64,000 nt of DNA from Luteimonas chenhongjianii (GTDB lineage: Bacteria; Pseudomonadota; Gammaproteobacteria; Xanthomonadales; Xanthomonadaceae): assembly GCF_002327105.1 (NCBI RefSeq), contig NZ_CP023406.1, positions 1,860,001 to 1,924,000 on the forward strand, written 5' to 3'. The notes under the pieces are model-generated. The model was not told where the DNA came from. It saw nothing but the letters and a program-made list of their open reading frames with translations, and did not search any database. Each line of letters starts with the position of its first letter. Position 1 is the first letter of the stretch. Made by a program: the position numbers and the translations under genes. Positions 55,203 through 64,000 of the stretch are shown here, piece by piece.

Positions 55203-56180
55203 TTACTGCGGCATCTCGACATGCCCACCGAAGCCGAAGCGCATCGCCGACAGCAGCTGATCGCCGAAGGTGGTATCGACGCGGCTGCGATAGCGGGCAA
55301 ACAACGCGGCAGAGAGCACGTAGGCGGGCACGGCCTCTTCCATCGCGGCGTCGATCGTCCACTGACCTTCGCCGGAGTCGGAGACGTTTCCCGAGAATCC
55401 GGCGAGACGCGGGTCATCGGCAAGGGCCGATGCGCACAGGTCGAGCAGCCACGAGGAGATCACGCTGCCCCGCCGCCAGACCTCCGCAACCTCCGCCAGA
55501 TCGATATCGAACCGCTCCTCCTCGGGCAGCTTCTCCGATGCCTTGCCCTTGAGGATGTCGAAGCCCTCGGCGTAGGCCTGCATCAGACCGTACTCGATGC
55601 CGTTGTGGACCATCTTGACGAAGTGGCCTGCGCCGGCGGGTCCCGCATGGATGTAACCGCGCTCGGACGGTTTGACGGGGCCGCTGCGGCCGCGGGTACG
55701 GAGCAACTCGCCATGGCCCGGTGCCAGCGTTTCGAAGATCGGATCGAGACGTTCGACCACCGCTTTCTCGCCGCCGATCATCATGCAGTAGCCGCGTTCC
55801 AGCCCCCAGACGCCGCCCGAGGTGCCGACATCGACATAGTGGAGATGTTGCATGGCGCAGGCCTTGGCCCGGCGGATGTCGTCCTTGTAGAAGCTGTTAC
55901 CGCCGTCGATGAAGATGTCGCCGGGCGCGGCAAGCGGAATCAGCGCCTCGATCGTGGACTCGGTAGTGGCGCCCGCCGGCAGCATGATCCAGAAAATACG
56001 GGGTTCCCGCAGTCGGGCGGCCAGCTCGTCGAGCGACCTGGTGACTGCGATGCCTTCATCAGCCAGCGCGCTGGTGGCTGCCGTGTTCTGGTCGAAGCCC
56101 ACGACGTCGTGGCCGCCGCGCATCAAACGACGCGCGATATTGCCGCCCATCCGGCCAAGGCCGATCACTCCGATCTGCAT
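55203..56180 (-). CDS. gnd: 6-phosphogluconate dehydrogenase, decarboxylating, short NAD-type
   Basis: A 325-residue dehydrogenase that converts 6-phosphogluconate to ribulose-5-phosphate and CO2. The Rossmann motif [17 protein letters not shown] is at the N-terminus, [13 protein letters not shown] and [19 protein letters not shown] bind substrate, and [14 protein letters not shown] carries the catalytic Lys. It is about 150 residues shorter than E. coli Gnd and belongs to the tetrameric short class, which often prefers NAD. The ATG at 56180 is the natural start. It lies between two RAYT elements and no zwf or pgl gene is adjacent. Confidence 0.93.
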   Translation of the reverse strand: MQIGVIGLGRMGGNIARRLMRGGHDVVGFDQNTAATSALADEGIAVTRSLDELAARLREPRIFWIMLPAGATTESTIEALIPLAAPGDIFIDGGNSFYKDDIRRAKACAMQHLHYVDVGTSGGVWGLERGYCMMIGGEKAVVERLDPIFETLAPGHGELLRTRGRSGPVKPSERGYIHAGPAGAGHFVKMVHNGIEYGLMQAYAEGFDILKGKASEKLPEEERFDIDLAEVAEVWRRGSVISSWLLDLCASALADDPRLAGFSGNVSDSGEGQWTIDAAMEEAVPAYVLSAALFARYRSRVDTTFGDQLLSAMRFGFGGHVEMPQ

Positions 56181-56363
56181 GGTGCCTGTCTCCCTCGAAA
56201 AAGCGGTTCCTGGGTCAATGCGTCTGCAGCCGGGTGGATGATGGCTGCGCTGCTGCAACGGTGCCCCGAGCGGGCACGGGCTGCAAGGCGGATCGTCGCA
56301 CAACGGTGCCAGGTGGCACTTCTCCGCTTTGATGAGCGATGCGGGGGAGTAACGGGGTCAGGT

Positions 56364-57056
56364 TCACCTATCCGTCTTGCTTGGTCGATGAGCAGGACGG
56401 ACGCCAGCGAAACGTCTGGTTTTGGCTTCGACCATGGCGCGGAAATCGTCGCGGCCCCAGGCGCGCTGTTGTTGCAGGTACTCGCGGATCGCGGTGAGGT
56501 CTTCTCCGTTCACGGCTTCGTCGAGCATCTCCCGCCAACGGCGTGCACGCATTAACGGATCGGTATCGAGTGCCAGCCAGGCCGGGTGGGGCGTCAGCAT
56601 CGATCCGTTGCGTTGGCCCAGATGGGCGGCGCAACTGGACCAGCGCCAGGCGGCCGCATCGTCGGTGATGCGGGCACGTACTGGATTGAGTTCGATGTAG
56701 CGCTGGCAGGTCAGCACGTAACGCTCGCTATCGACAAGACACGACTTGTAGCGGCCCTCCCAAAGCGTGCCGGTGCGACGGTGACGGGCATTGAACAAAC
56801 CGGCGTACTGGCGTCCAAGCCGCTGCATGAGTCGCCCGATATCGCCAGCTGTGGTCGGCGTGGCCAATAAATGCTCGTGGTTGTCCATCAGAACGTAGGC
56901 ATGCAGCTGCACGCCGGTCGCCATCAGCGCCTCCTGCAGGGCCTGCAGATACCGCAGGTGGTCACCATCGTCGAGGAAGCACGGCAGGCGATTGTTGCCG
57001 CGCTGCACGATGTGCTGCGGAATGTCGGGCAGATCGAGGCGGGGCAGGCGAGCCAT
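56364..57056 (-). mobile_element. RAYT transposase, copy 2, with HEH in place of HUH
   Basis: A 230-residue protein aligned end to end with copy 1 (DIPQHIVQRGNNR, GTLWEGRYK, RYIELNPVRA, GRDDFRAMVEAKT). The metal motif reads H60-E61-H62 (MDNHEHLLAT): the hydrophobic middle residue of HUH is replaced by Glu, though both His residues remain. Tyr nucleophile candidates are intact. GGGGTCAGGTTCAC lies just past the stop. It may be active with altered metal binding or be starting to decay. Confidence 0.9.
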
Positions 57057-57235
57057 TCGGGTCAGCGTGGCACTCCGGACGCGGCGCGCGCATCGGTGGA
57101 CTCCGCAGAAGGCTGGCCGATCAAACGATCGAAGCGTCGGGGAAAGTGAACATGACCCCGTTCGGCCGCCCGCCGGAAATGTAAGTCCAGGCATCATCGC
57201 GCTTGCCAACATCCACATCCAACTAGGGGAAGAGA

Positions 57236-58036
57236 ATGGCTACCCAACTAGATCCGTGCACCGCTGCCGTTACCTACCGATGGCTCGGGATGGCCGTGCT
57301 GACCGGGCTTCTGGCCCTCGCAGCGCCGGTTCTGGCCCAGCAGGTGGACGACCGCGCCTACGCATCGGATATTGCGGCCGCTGAAGCCAATGGTCGGGTC
57401 CTGTACCAGCATGCACGCGCGTTGGCGACCGTGCAGGACGTGATGCAGGAGAACCGCGCTATGCTTCGGGATCGCCGCATCGCGGGCGAGATCACGGAAG
57501 GCCGCAATGGACAGGTCGTGGTGACCGTGATCGACGCGACACCCGCGGCGCTGTACCGGGCCACGGTGGCGGCGGATGGCACGTTGGTGTCCCCGCTCAC
57601 AGCGCTGCCCGAGCCATCACCGTTGTCGGCCACTGAAGCGGCGGCCGCATTGGCGCGCAGCACAGCGCTCAACGTGGACCTTCCCCGGTGCGGGCGCAAC
57701 TACGGCACGATCACGCTGCCCTCCAGCAAGGACAACGAATGGGTCGTGTATCTGCTGCGCACGCCGTCACGCGGTGCAGTTCCGATCGGCGGCTCGTTTC
57801 GCGTGGAAACACGAGGTGCAGAGATGGTCGACTGGCGCCGGTATACAAACACCTGCATCACCCTCAGCCCTGCTCGTGATGCGGCGGCGATGATCATGAC
57901 CCATCTGCTGGATCCGGTCGCGACCGAGGTGCACGTGTTCTGGAGCCTGTGGAGCGGCAAACCGCTCTACGTGACCACCGAAGAGGGACTGTGGAAGATT
58001 GCGGACGGCCGCATCGCGGCGGTGCAGGACGAGTAG
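57236..58036 (+). CDS. Periplasmic protein of unknown function, 266 residues
   Basis: A protein with a signal peptide preceded by a 16-residue polar stretch (hydrophobic MAVLTGLLALAAPVLAQ, cleavage near residue 35). Two related helices of the mature part contain GRVLYQHARALATV and ATEAAAALARSTAL; Cys residues in LPRCGRNYG and TNTCITL could form a disulfide. VATEVHVFWSLWSGKPLYVTT resembles nothing I can name. A ribosome site AGGGGAAGAG precedes the ATG at 57236. The function is unknown; the Cys pair and export suggest an enzyme or binding protein in the periplasm. Confidence 0.72.
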   Translation: MATQLDPCTAAVTYRWLGMAVLTGLLALAAPVLAQQVDDRAYASDIAAAEANGRVLYQHARALATVQDVMQENRAMLRDRRIAGEITEGRNGQVVVTVIDATPAALYRATVAADGTLVSPLTALPEPSPLSATEAAAALARSTALNVDLPRCGRNYGTITLPSSKDNEWVVYLLRTPSRGAVPIGGSFRVETRGAEMVDWRRYTNTCITLSPARDAAAMIMTHLLDPVATEVHVFWSLWSGKPLYVTTEEGLWKIADGRIAAVQDE

Positions 58037-58224
58037 CGGTTGCATGTCGGTGCACGCAGGCTGGGCGCGCTCGAGGTCGTCCGGTGGGCGCTAACGAGTC
58101 GGGTCCAGTTAGTCGACCGGTGCGGCCGTGCGCCGGCCCGATGCCCACAACATGCAGAGTCCTGGTTTCGACATTGACGCGAACGTGTGTTGGCCCTGGG
58201 CGTGCCTGATCTTTCCGTCCATCA

Positions 58225-59406
58225 TCAGCCCTTCCTGGGCGGCGCAGCAGCCTTGTCGCCGCTGCGCTCGTTCTGAAGCGGATCCACACTCATCGCGCTG
58301 CGGAACACCAGCGATGGCAGCAGGGTGGTCACGGCCGCGTAGAACAGCAGGGCGCCATACAGCACCTCTGGCACGGCGAACTGCTCGCGCAGCACGGCGG
58401 CCAGCACCAGGGTAAAGATCAAGGTCGGTGACAGCGCCAGGGCCACGCGCATGCTGGAACGCAGGCTCTCGTCGAAGATCAGCCGGCGCTGCAGGATGAT
58501 CCCGGCCAGGCGCAGCGGCAGCACCACCAGGGTGATCACCACGCCCCAGCCGAGTGCTTCCAGGCTCAGGGCATCGCCAGGCACTTCGGTGCCGGCGTTG
58601 AAGAAATAGAACGGAACGAAGAACGAGGAGAACAGCCGCAGCGCGTGCAGGTTGTCGTGCGAGGCCAGCAGGGGCATCCCGCGCTGCAGCCGGCGCGCCA
58701 CGAGGCCGGCGATGAAGGCGCCCACCAGGTACGACACCCCCAGCCAGTAGGTGATGTAGGCCGCCAGCATGCCCACCATCACCAGCAGCGAGAACTCCGA
58801 GCCCGGGGCATGCGGCACCACCCAGCGCCCCAGGCCGATGAACAGTAGGGGCAAGCCGACCAGCATGGCGACCAGTACCAGGCTGGACATGCCCAGATGC
58901 ATCGGGTCGTCGGCCTGCATCACCACGAACATCATCACCAGCGCGAACAGTTCACCGGCGATGGCCTTGTTGATGACCCAGAACTCTTCCTCCCCGGTAA
59001 GCCCCAGCTGCGGCAGGGAATCCATGATGAAGCCGGTCGAGGGCGTCAGCAGTGCCAGCGCCAGCAGGCCTGCCGCCTGCCAGGGCAGGTGGCCGTAGTG
59101 CCAGGCCAGCCAGGCCACGACCACCAGCGCGGCACTGCGGATCAGCAGGTACAGCAGCAATGGCCCGAGGCCCTTGCGCAGCTGGGCGAGGTCGACGTCC
59201 AGCCCGGCGAACAGGAACAGCGAGGAGATCCCCAGGATGGCCAGCACGTCCACCACCGGGTCATGGGCATGGCCACCCAGCCCCAGCACCGCGCCGATGC
59301 CGAAGCCCAGGCAGGTCAAGGGTGCCGGCACACTGAATCGCTGCATCGCACGCGGAATGACCAGCAGCGCGAAGATCAGCAGCAGATAGATGACATCCTG
59401 GTTCAT
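58225..59406 (-). CDS. CPA2-type cation:proton antiporter
   Basis: A 393-residue inner-membrane protein with about twelve to thirteen hydrophobic segments. The first region includes GILGISSLFLFAGLDVDL, where CPA2 antiporters carry a conserved Asp in a broken helix. LLTPSTGFIMDSL and SYLVGAFIAGLVARR resemble the ion-binding half of NapA/KefB-type proteins. It likely exchanges Na+ or K+ for H+; no RCK or TrkA-N domain is present, so regulation differs from Kef channels. The C-terminus is short and basic/Pro-rich. Confidence 0.85.
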   Translation of the reverse strand: MNQDVIYLLLIFALLVIPRAMQRFSVPAPLTCLGFGIGAVLGLGGHAHDPVVDVLAILGISSLFLFAGLDVDLAQLRKGLGPLLLYLLIRSAALVVVAWLAWHYGHLPWQAAGLLALALLTPSTGFIMDSLPQLGLTGEEEFWVINKAIAGELFALVMMFVVMQADDPMHLGMSSLVLVAMLVGLPLLFIGLGRWVVPHAPGSEFSLLVMVGMLAAYITYWLGVSYLVGAFIAGLVARRLQRGMPLLASHDNLHALRLFSSFFVPFYFFNAGTEVPGDALSLEALGWGVVITLVVLPLRLAGIILQRRLIFDESLRSSMRVALALSPTLIFTLVLAAVLREQFAVPEVLYGALLFYAAVTTLLPSLVFRSAMSVDPLQNERSGDKAAAPPRKG

Positions 59407-59529
59407 GGGGCCGGTGCCGTTGTTGGACGAGTGCCACGCGGGGACATTTACCGACCGCTGTCGAGGGTTCTCCAGCAGTCATTGCCTCCGCCGACTTTCC
59501 CCTCGACGCGCCAGCGCCGGTGAAGGAGG

Positions 59530-60597
59530 TCAGGGAAACCCGGCAAACCGGAAGGGCGCCGTGGGCTTGAATTGCGCATTGACCATGCCGGAATAGATGT
59601 TGCTTTCCTCCGGACCCAGCTCGAGCTTCAGTGGGCGTCCGGTGGCAGGCGAGAAGTCGAATTGGGTCACATCGACCCAGAAGACGTTGGGCGTGATCGC
59701 AGACTCGAAGAAGTAACGCCGCCGCTTGTGGTCCGAGACGGTACGCCAGCGGGTCGATGCGATGTTGGGCTCGTCGGGTGAGCTGATGCCGAAGGGCACG
59801 GAGACGTTGCGGATCACGCTGAAGACGCTCGCGATCGTCTTCACCGGGTTGGGCGTCTTCGGGATGGTGCGCACATAGAAGGAGGCGCGCGCGAAGCGAT
59901 CCGCCGCCCGGCTTGTGCCTGGAAGAAAGACCGTGCCGCCGATCTCCTGCCAGTACTCCTGCATCGCCAGCTGCTTCTCGAATGCGGGCGAGTTGGTCAT
60001 CACCTGGTAGGCGCGACTGTGGTGGATGGTTTGCCGGCCATCCACATACTCGATGATTGCGCTGTCCCCGCCTGCATCGGAGAGCGAAAGATGGACGGTG
60101 GCAACACCGCCCAGGCCGGGGAGTTTGCCGCTGACGAGGATGAAAGGCTCGGCCTGGAGCGCTTGGACCGCCTCCTGGACCGTGGCGAAATTGTCCAGCA
60201 CGTACTGGGCCCACGCGGCGATGCTGAGGCCCGGCCGGCTGCCTTCAAAGGCGGGATAGGAGGATTCCTCGAGCCACAGCGCGTTGGCGACCAGCCCGGC
60301 TTCGTTCATCCCGTCGGCGGTCGAATTCTCGTAGGTGGCTGCAATGACACTCCCGTATCGGGAGGTCCATCGGATCGAATTGGGGCCCACTTCGCCCGAC
60401 CGCTGCATGCCCCGAGGGAAGGCCCAGAGATTGGTCGGCATTTCAGCGTCCCAGTCCATGGAGCGGGCGGTCACGACCTGGTCGTCCGCGCCCAGATAGA
60501 CGAGGCGCGAGCAGGCCTGCGCCACCGGCGGAAGGGCGGTGGCCGCCAACAGGAACAGCCCCAGTCCATACCGCAACGCCAACGGAATCGTGCGCAT
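59530..60597 (-). CDS. Secreted choloylglycine hydrolase-family (linear amide C-N hydrolase) enzyme
   Basis: A 355-residue Ntn hydrolase. A signal peptide (LALRYGLGLFLLAATALPPVAQA) ends exactly before C29 of CSRLVYLG, so removal of the signal would expose the N-terminal nucleophile Cys. RSMDWDAEMPTNLWAFPRG, TADGMNEAGLVANAL and RQTIHHSRAYQVMTNSP follow the family pattern for the substrate pocket and oxyanion residues. Members hydrolyse conjugated bile salts, penicillin V or N-acyl-homoserine lactones. The substrate here is open; in a soil or aquatic bacterium acyl-amide quenching is as likely as bile-salt hydrolysis. GGAG lies before the ATG at 60597. Confidence 0.87.
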   Translation of the reverse strand: MRTIPLALRYGLGLFLLAATALPPVAQACSRLVYLGADDQVVTARSMDWDAEMPTNLWAFPRGMQRSGEVGPNSIRWTSRYGSVIAATYENSTADGMNEAGLVANALWLEESSYPAFEGSRPGLSIAAWAQYVLDNFATVQEAVQALQAEPFILVSGKLPGLGGVATVHLSLSDAGGDSAIIEYVDGRQTIHHSRAYQVMTNSPAFEKQLAMQEYWQEIGGTVFLPGTSRAADRFARASFYVRTIPKTPNPVKTIASVFSVIRNVSVPFGISSPDEPNIASTRWRTVSDHKRRRYFFESAITPNVFWVDVTQFDFSPATGRPLKLELGPEESNIYSGMVNAQFKPTAPFRFAGFP

Positions 60598-60945
60598 GAC
60601 GAGCTCCAAATACGGAACGTATCCAGGACATATCGGTTGCGGGCGACCGCTTACTGGCGACACGGCACGCTCACAGTGGCCGGTGTCCTGGTGAACCGGC
60701 CGTCAAGCGATCACCGGCAGGAATTGCCTGCAGTCGCGTGATCCGTAGTCGTGACACCAGGCGCGTTGGAACAATGTCTGGCCCGGCAAACTTGTTCCGT
60801 CCATGACGACTCAGGTTATCAACCGCGTCCTGGTGGGGAAGCGTGACGAAAAGGTGTCAGGGACCTCCAAACCTGTTCACTTCGTTACGGCGGGACCCAG
60901 CCATCAGCTGCTCGCGCCGGCCCCCGGAGCGGGTGGTTAACGGGG
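60598..60945. other. Intergenic stretch upstream of the Ntn hydrolase gene
   Basis: About 350 bases containing the Ntn hydrolase 5' region and, near 60855-60895, GGTGTCAGGGACCT and AACCTGTTCACTTCGTTAC, which look like worn RAYT-associated palindromes. No coding frame is convincing. Confidence 0.4.
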
Positions 60946-61262
60946 TCAGGTTCCCCCAATCGACTGGGTTCCGACGCGAGCGGTGTGCCGGCCGGATGCC
61001 GGCGAAGCGTCGGGTCTTGGCTTCGTCCGTGGCGCGGAAGTCGTCCGGCCCCGTGCGCGTTGTTGCTGCAGGGAGTTGCGGATCTCGGTCAAGGCGTCCT
61101 CGGAGAGCGCGTCGAGAAGGAGAGCCCGGTAACAGTGCGACCGCTCAGTCGGGGTGGAACCGAGCGCGAGCCACGCCGGTTGCGGGCTGAGGGCGGAGTG
61201 GGGCCGCAGCCCCAGGCTCGCCGCGCAGCCCGACCAGCGATATTCAGCCGGGTCATCCACCT
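60946..61262 (-). pseudogene. Truncated and frameshifted RAYT transposase
   Basis: The minus strand reads DDPAEYRWSGCAASLGLRPHS then ALTEIRNSLQQQRARG, the second half of a RAYT protein. A one-base deletion near 61041 then shifts the frame to DDFRATDEAKTRRFAGIRPAH, which continues the homology to a GGGGTCAGGTTCCC end. The N-terminal half with the HUH motif is absent: upstream bases 61263-61429 show no match. It is the fourth RAYT copy in about 7 kb and is inactive. Confidence 0.82.
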
Positions 61263-61429
61263 GCCGTCGGCGTAGCTTGCGAACGCGGGTTTATGCGCAT
61301 CCGGTGCGTGCTGAACCCATGGGTCGGCTGAGGCCAAGGCGAAGTGCAGGACGTGAACCCGACCCCGTTCGCCGTTCGCTGCCCCCGTTTGCGCGTGATG
61401 TCCCTGGCACCTTCGCATTGATACCCTTT

Positions 61430-63385
61430 TCACACACTGCCCCTATCCCCGAGTGGGCCGACCCGGCCTTTCGCCCCATCCTCCTCAAGGCTCTCCGACA
61501 GGATCTGGAGGGCATGCCGGACCGCCTCGTCGGGAATCGCTGCGGCGGCCTGACGTTCGGCGAACCGGCGTTCGGCTGCGGCGGCGGACGCTTCGGCGTC
61601 CCCCGTGCCCCCCGGGTCCTGCACGGCCTGCAGCCGCGCGGCGACGGCGCGCAATTGCTGCGCTTCGGCGGGCGTCGGGGCGCGATAGCGCAAGGCATGT
61701 TCGAGCAGGTGCGCGGCATGGGCTAGGAGATAGCTGCGCCGCAGGCCTTCGTCGGTGCTGGCTTGGGATGTACCGAAGTGCCAGACGCTGCGAAACGGCT
61801 CGTAGGCATTGAGGACAGCAGCGAAGGCCAGGTCCACCGCGCGGGCAGCGGACGGGACGGAGCTTCTGGCGGCGTCGTCGGAAGCCACGCCAGCCAGCGC
61901 TTCCAGCAACTCCTGCAGCGCGGCCCGCAGACGGTTCTTGGCCTGTTCCACGGCGCGATGCGTGCCGATCGGCAGGACCGCCAGCGCACAGAAGATGCCG
62001 GCGGCGGCGCCGATGACCGTTTCCTCCAGCCGCAGCACCAGCAGTCTGGGCGTGAAGATGCCGACCAGGCCGTAGGCCAGCGCGATCGCGACGTTGATGC
62101 AGATATTCATCCCGGCATAGGAGATGCGTGCCAGGTAGACGACGCCGAACACCGACAGCGCCACCAGCAACACCGTCAGGTACAGGTCGCCGCCGAGCAG
62201 TGTGGCGAGCCCGATGCCCACGACGATGCCCGCCAGGGTGCCCATCGCCCGGTTCAGGGCACGGACCGTGACCGCGCCTGTGTTCTGCGTGTTCATGAAG
62301 ACCAGGAAGGCCGCCAGCACCGCCCAGAACCAGCGATCGGAGGAGATCAGGCGGCCGCCGACCATGGCGATCGCGCAGGCCAGGGTGGCCTGGATGGCGA
62401 TGCGCAACTGCGGGTCCTCGAGCCACTGGCCGCGCTCGGGCCAGGGCGTGGCGCCGGCCGCGGCACCACCGGCCGGGCCCGCCCCGTCGGGAAAGGTGGC
62501 CGGCAAGGTGGCAACGGCCGTTGCGAGCCCGGTTTCCGCCTCCTGCATGGTCTGCAACTGCCGCGCGACGGCTGCGTGGGCATCGGGACGGCGCGAGGCT
62601 TGGCTCGATGCGCAGTAGAGCGCGCTCTCCAATGCCAGTTGGAGATCCAGCAGCCGCAGCGTCACAGCGCGGGTTGCCTCGGCGCCGGGCCCCTCCAGTT
62701 GCATGGGCAGGTAGTCCAGGCACATGCGGATATCGCTGCGCAGCCGACGGGCAAGCCCCAAGGCCTCCTTCCAGTGCAGGTCGCGCTGGTCCGCCTGGAG
62801 CGTTCCGAGCATGTGTCGCAACTGCCGGGAGATGTCGGTGGTCGCGGTCACCACCCGTCGGAATGCGCGCGGCGGCCGGGTCGGCATCAGGTAGCTCTGG
62901 ACCAGGTGCGCGACCAGCCCGGACACGCCCAGCACCAGCGCGATCTGCGGCAGCTGCGCTTCCGGCGCTTTCAGGAACGAGCCGACCACCGCGCACATGA
63001 AGGCGAACATGCCCACCGCCTGCCAGCGGGGACCCAGGCGGCGTGCGCAGGTGGCAAGGAAGACGGTCACCAGCAGCAATGCGTCGATGCGCAGCAGGGA
63101 CGCTCCCGCAGCCGCAATGCCGGCGATTGCAGCGAATCCGCCCAGAGCGGCGTAGAACCGTGTAAGGGCACGGTCTGCGCGCGTCCGGTCCCTGACCTGG
63201 ATGGCGCTCTGGATGGCCGTGATCATGCCGAGTACATAAGACGGGGCATGCAGGGGAATCCAGTGATCCAGCGCCCACAGAACCAGGCACACCATCGCCA
63301 GGGTCAGCATCACGCGCAGGCCCATGCGGAATCCCACCCCGCCGGGATCCAGCGACATCAAGTACAGCCTGAGCGTGGCGGTCAT
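61430..63385 (-). CDS. FUSC-family inner-membrane protein (AaeB/YccS-like)
   Basis: A 651-residue protein with two transmembrane blocks (about residues 20-175 and 345-495), each of about six helices, separated by a cytoplasmic helical region. This is the FUSC arrangement of aromatic-acid efflux and YccS-like proteins. GMITAIQSAIQVRDRTRADRAL, WRAVGMF-type turns and RALNRAMGTLAGIVVGIG are typical conserved loops. It probably exports aromatic or weak-acid compounds with a periplasmic partner, but no membrane-fusion gene is adjacent. The start at 63385 (MTATLRL) is chosen; the upstream extension is compositional noise. Confidence 0.82.
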   Translation of the reverse strand: MTATLRLYLMSLDPGGVGFRMGLRVMLTLAMVCLVLWALDHWIPLHAPSYVLGMITAIQSAIQVRDRTRADRALTRFYAALGGFAAIAGIAAAGASLLRIDALLLVTVFLATCARRLGPRWQAVGMFAFMCAVVGSFLKAPEAQLPQIALVLGVSGLVAHLVQSYLMPTRPPRAFRRVVTATTDISRQLRHMLGTLQADQRDLHWKEALGLARRLRSDIRMCLDYLPMQLEGPGAEATRAVTLRLLDLQLALESALYCASSQASRRPDAHAAVARQLQTMQEAETGLATAVATLPATFPDGAGPAGGAAAGATPWPERGQWLEDPQLRIAIQATLACAIAMVGGRLISSDRWFWAVLAAFLVFMNTQNTGAVTVRALNRAMGTLAGIVVGIGLATLLGGDLYLTVLLVALSVFGVVYLARISYAGMNICINVAIALAYGLVGIFTPRLLVLRLEETVIGAAAGIFCALAVLPIGTHRAVEQAKNRLRAALQELLEALAGVASDDAARSSVPSAARAVDLAFAAVLNAYEPFRSVWHFGTSQASTDEGLRRSYLLAHAAHLLEHALRYRAPTPAEAQQLRAVAARLQAVQDPGGTGDAEASAAAAERRFAERQAAAAIPDEAVRHALQILSESLEEDGAKGRVGPLGDRGSV

Positions 63386-63575
63386 CGGGTCGTCCTGCGG
63401 GCAAGGTCCGGAGGTGGGATGCGTGCATCGTGAGGGGATTGCGCCTGGTCCGTCGGCTCCCGACGTGGTCACGCAGCGCACGGGAAGTTGGCAGCACTGC
63501 GGGCCAGGGGACGGGCGTTGAACGGTGGAGTTGTCCCTGACGGCTGCCCACGTCGGCCCGCCGGGGACCCGGCGC

Positions 63576-64000
63576 TCAGCTGTCCGCGTCGGTCTCCTGG
63601 TCGGATGCTGCGGCCTCCGCTGAGACTGCGGCGGCTTCCCGCGCCATGGCCAGGCGCCTGGTCATGGCCACTTCGCTCAGGTCGAGCTCCGACACCAGCT
63701 TGCGCAGCGATTCGTCGTTGATGTGCTGCTTCTGGCGCTCGGCATACAGCGCGTCGCGTTCCACCCGCAGAGCCCGCAACCGCAGTTCCATCTCCACCAC
63801 GTAACGCTCGTGCCGCCGTCGCGTGACCTCGGGCGATTCGGCCTGCGCCTCGACGGTGTCCATGGCCTCGGGCAGCAGCATGTCGATCCGGCGCCGGTAC
63901 TCCTGGGTCAGCAGGCCGGCCGACTCCTGGTACTCGGCCAGCCAGTGCGGATCGGCCGACTGCACCTGGTCCTTGTCCAGCACCATGCTGGCGATCGCGG
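63576..64000 (-). CDS. C-terminal tail of a CPA1-type Na+/H+ antiporter (partial)
   Basis: The gene runs off the right edge; only the final 140 codons are visible. They encode a cytoplasmic, charged helical tail (EYRRRIDMLLPEAMDT, RRRHERYVVEMELRLRALRVERD, SLRKLVSELDLSEVAM) that resembles the C-terminal regulatory tail of bacterial CPA1 Na+/H+ antiporters, ending in an acidic Ala-rich segment. The transmembrane part is outside the window, so the call is tentative. It is transcribed in the same direction as the FUSC gene, 190 bases from its start. Confidence 0.6.
   Translation of the reverse strand, partial: AIASMVLDKDQVQSADPHWLAEYQESAGLLTQEYRRRIDMLLPEAMDTVEAQAESPEVTRRRHERYVVEMELRLRALRVERDALYAERQKQHINDESLRKLVSELDLSEVAMTRRLAMAREAAAVSAEAAASDQETDADS

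Noticed and set aside
53491..57056. Insertion sequence with terminal inverted repeats around the transposase genes
   Set aside because: The proteins are RAYT type, flanked by REP-like palindromes without IS ends or target duplications.

Overview
The window is a high-GC chromosomal segment of a gammaproteobacterium, most likely a member of the Lysobacteraceae/Xanthomonadaceae (Luteimonas/Lysobacter type). This is inferred from the very GC-rich codon use, the leucine/isovalerate (liu) genes, the fused isobutyryl-CoA mutase, the RraB and EfpL proteins, the many CTCTCCC-type hairpin repeats and the REP-associated tyrosine transposases. No species can be named from the sequence alone. All calls come from reading translated sequence and motifs; no database search was possible.

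Layout. 0-2.5 kb: end of pyrD, a DUF4190 membrane protein, a piperidine-6-carboxylate-type aldehyde dehydrogenase and a tRNA-Arg(CCT). 2.9-11.1 kb: an exported metallophosphoesterase, three methionine-salvage genes (mtnC, mtnD, mtnB), two APC-family amino-acid permeases, a Nudix hydrolase and a VOC protein. 11.1-16.0 kb: serA, divergent from a D-2-hydroxyglutarate dehydrogenase gene, then a DUF2388/DUF4105 envelope pair. 16.3-33.1 kb: efpL with a retropepsin-like protease, then a leucine-degradation region (SDR, HMG-CoA lyase, both methylcrotonyl-CoA carboxylase subunits, methylglutaconyl-CoA hydratase, thiolase, isovaleryl-CoA dehydrogenase, leucine dehydrogenase). It is interrupted by a bactofilin/zinc-ribbon pair, two small Ala-rich lipoproteins and a lipidated subtilase autotransporter. 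33.3-39.2 kb: a phospholipase-D family protein, an unusual papain-fold/alpha-beta-hydrolase fusion, about 1 kb of tandem hairpin repeats, DUF488 and a small protein. 39.8-43.5 kb: icmF, whose coding sequence contains three palindromic repeat elements.

43.5-53.0 kb is an accessory island with visibly lower GC. A tightly overlapping operon encodes a Z1-domain helicase-like ATPase, a PD-(D/E)XK nuclease, a GHKL (MutL/MORC-like) ATPase and two proteins without recognisable domains. It is followed by a C5-cytosine methyltransferase and, convergently, a Vsr mismatch endonuclease. Z1/GHKL/PD-(D/E)XK/methyltransferase neighbourhoods were predicted in comparative genomics (Iyer, Abhiman and Aravind 2008) to be restriction-modification-like conflict systems. 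The two unassigned subunits, and how the ATPases gate the nuclease, are the least explained biology here. The island ends beside a decayed endonuclease/exonuclease/phosphatase-family gene.

53.5-64.0 kb: rraB, two intact and two decayed RAYT transposase copies, an NAD-type 6-phosphogluconate dehydrogenase, a periplasmic unknown, a CPA2 antiporter, a secreted choloylglycine-hydrolase-family enzyme, a FUSC-family membrane protein and the C-terminal end of a Na+/H+ antiporter.

Together the core genes describe aerobic amino-acid catabolism: leucine DH, isovaleryl-CoA DH, MCC, hydratase and HMG-CoA lyase give acetyl-CoA and acetoacetate; IcmF interconverts branched and linear acyl-CoAs; and serA with D2HGDH couple serine synthesis to 2-hydroxyglutarate recycling. 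The 43.5-53 kb island adds genome defence and the 53-61 kb stretch is a site of repeated small-element activity.
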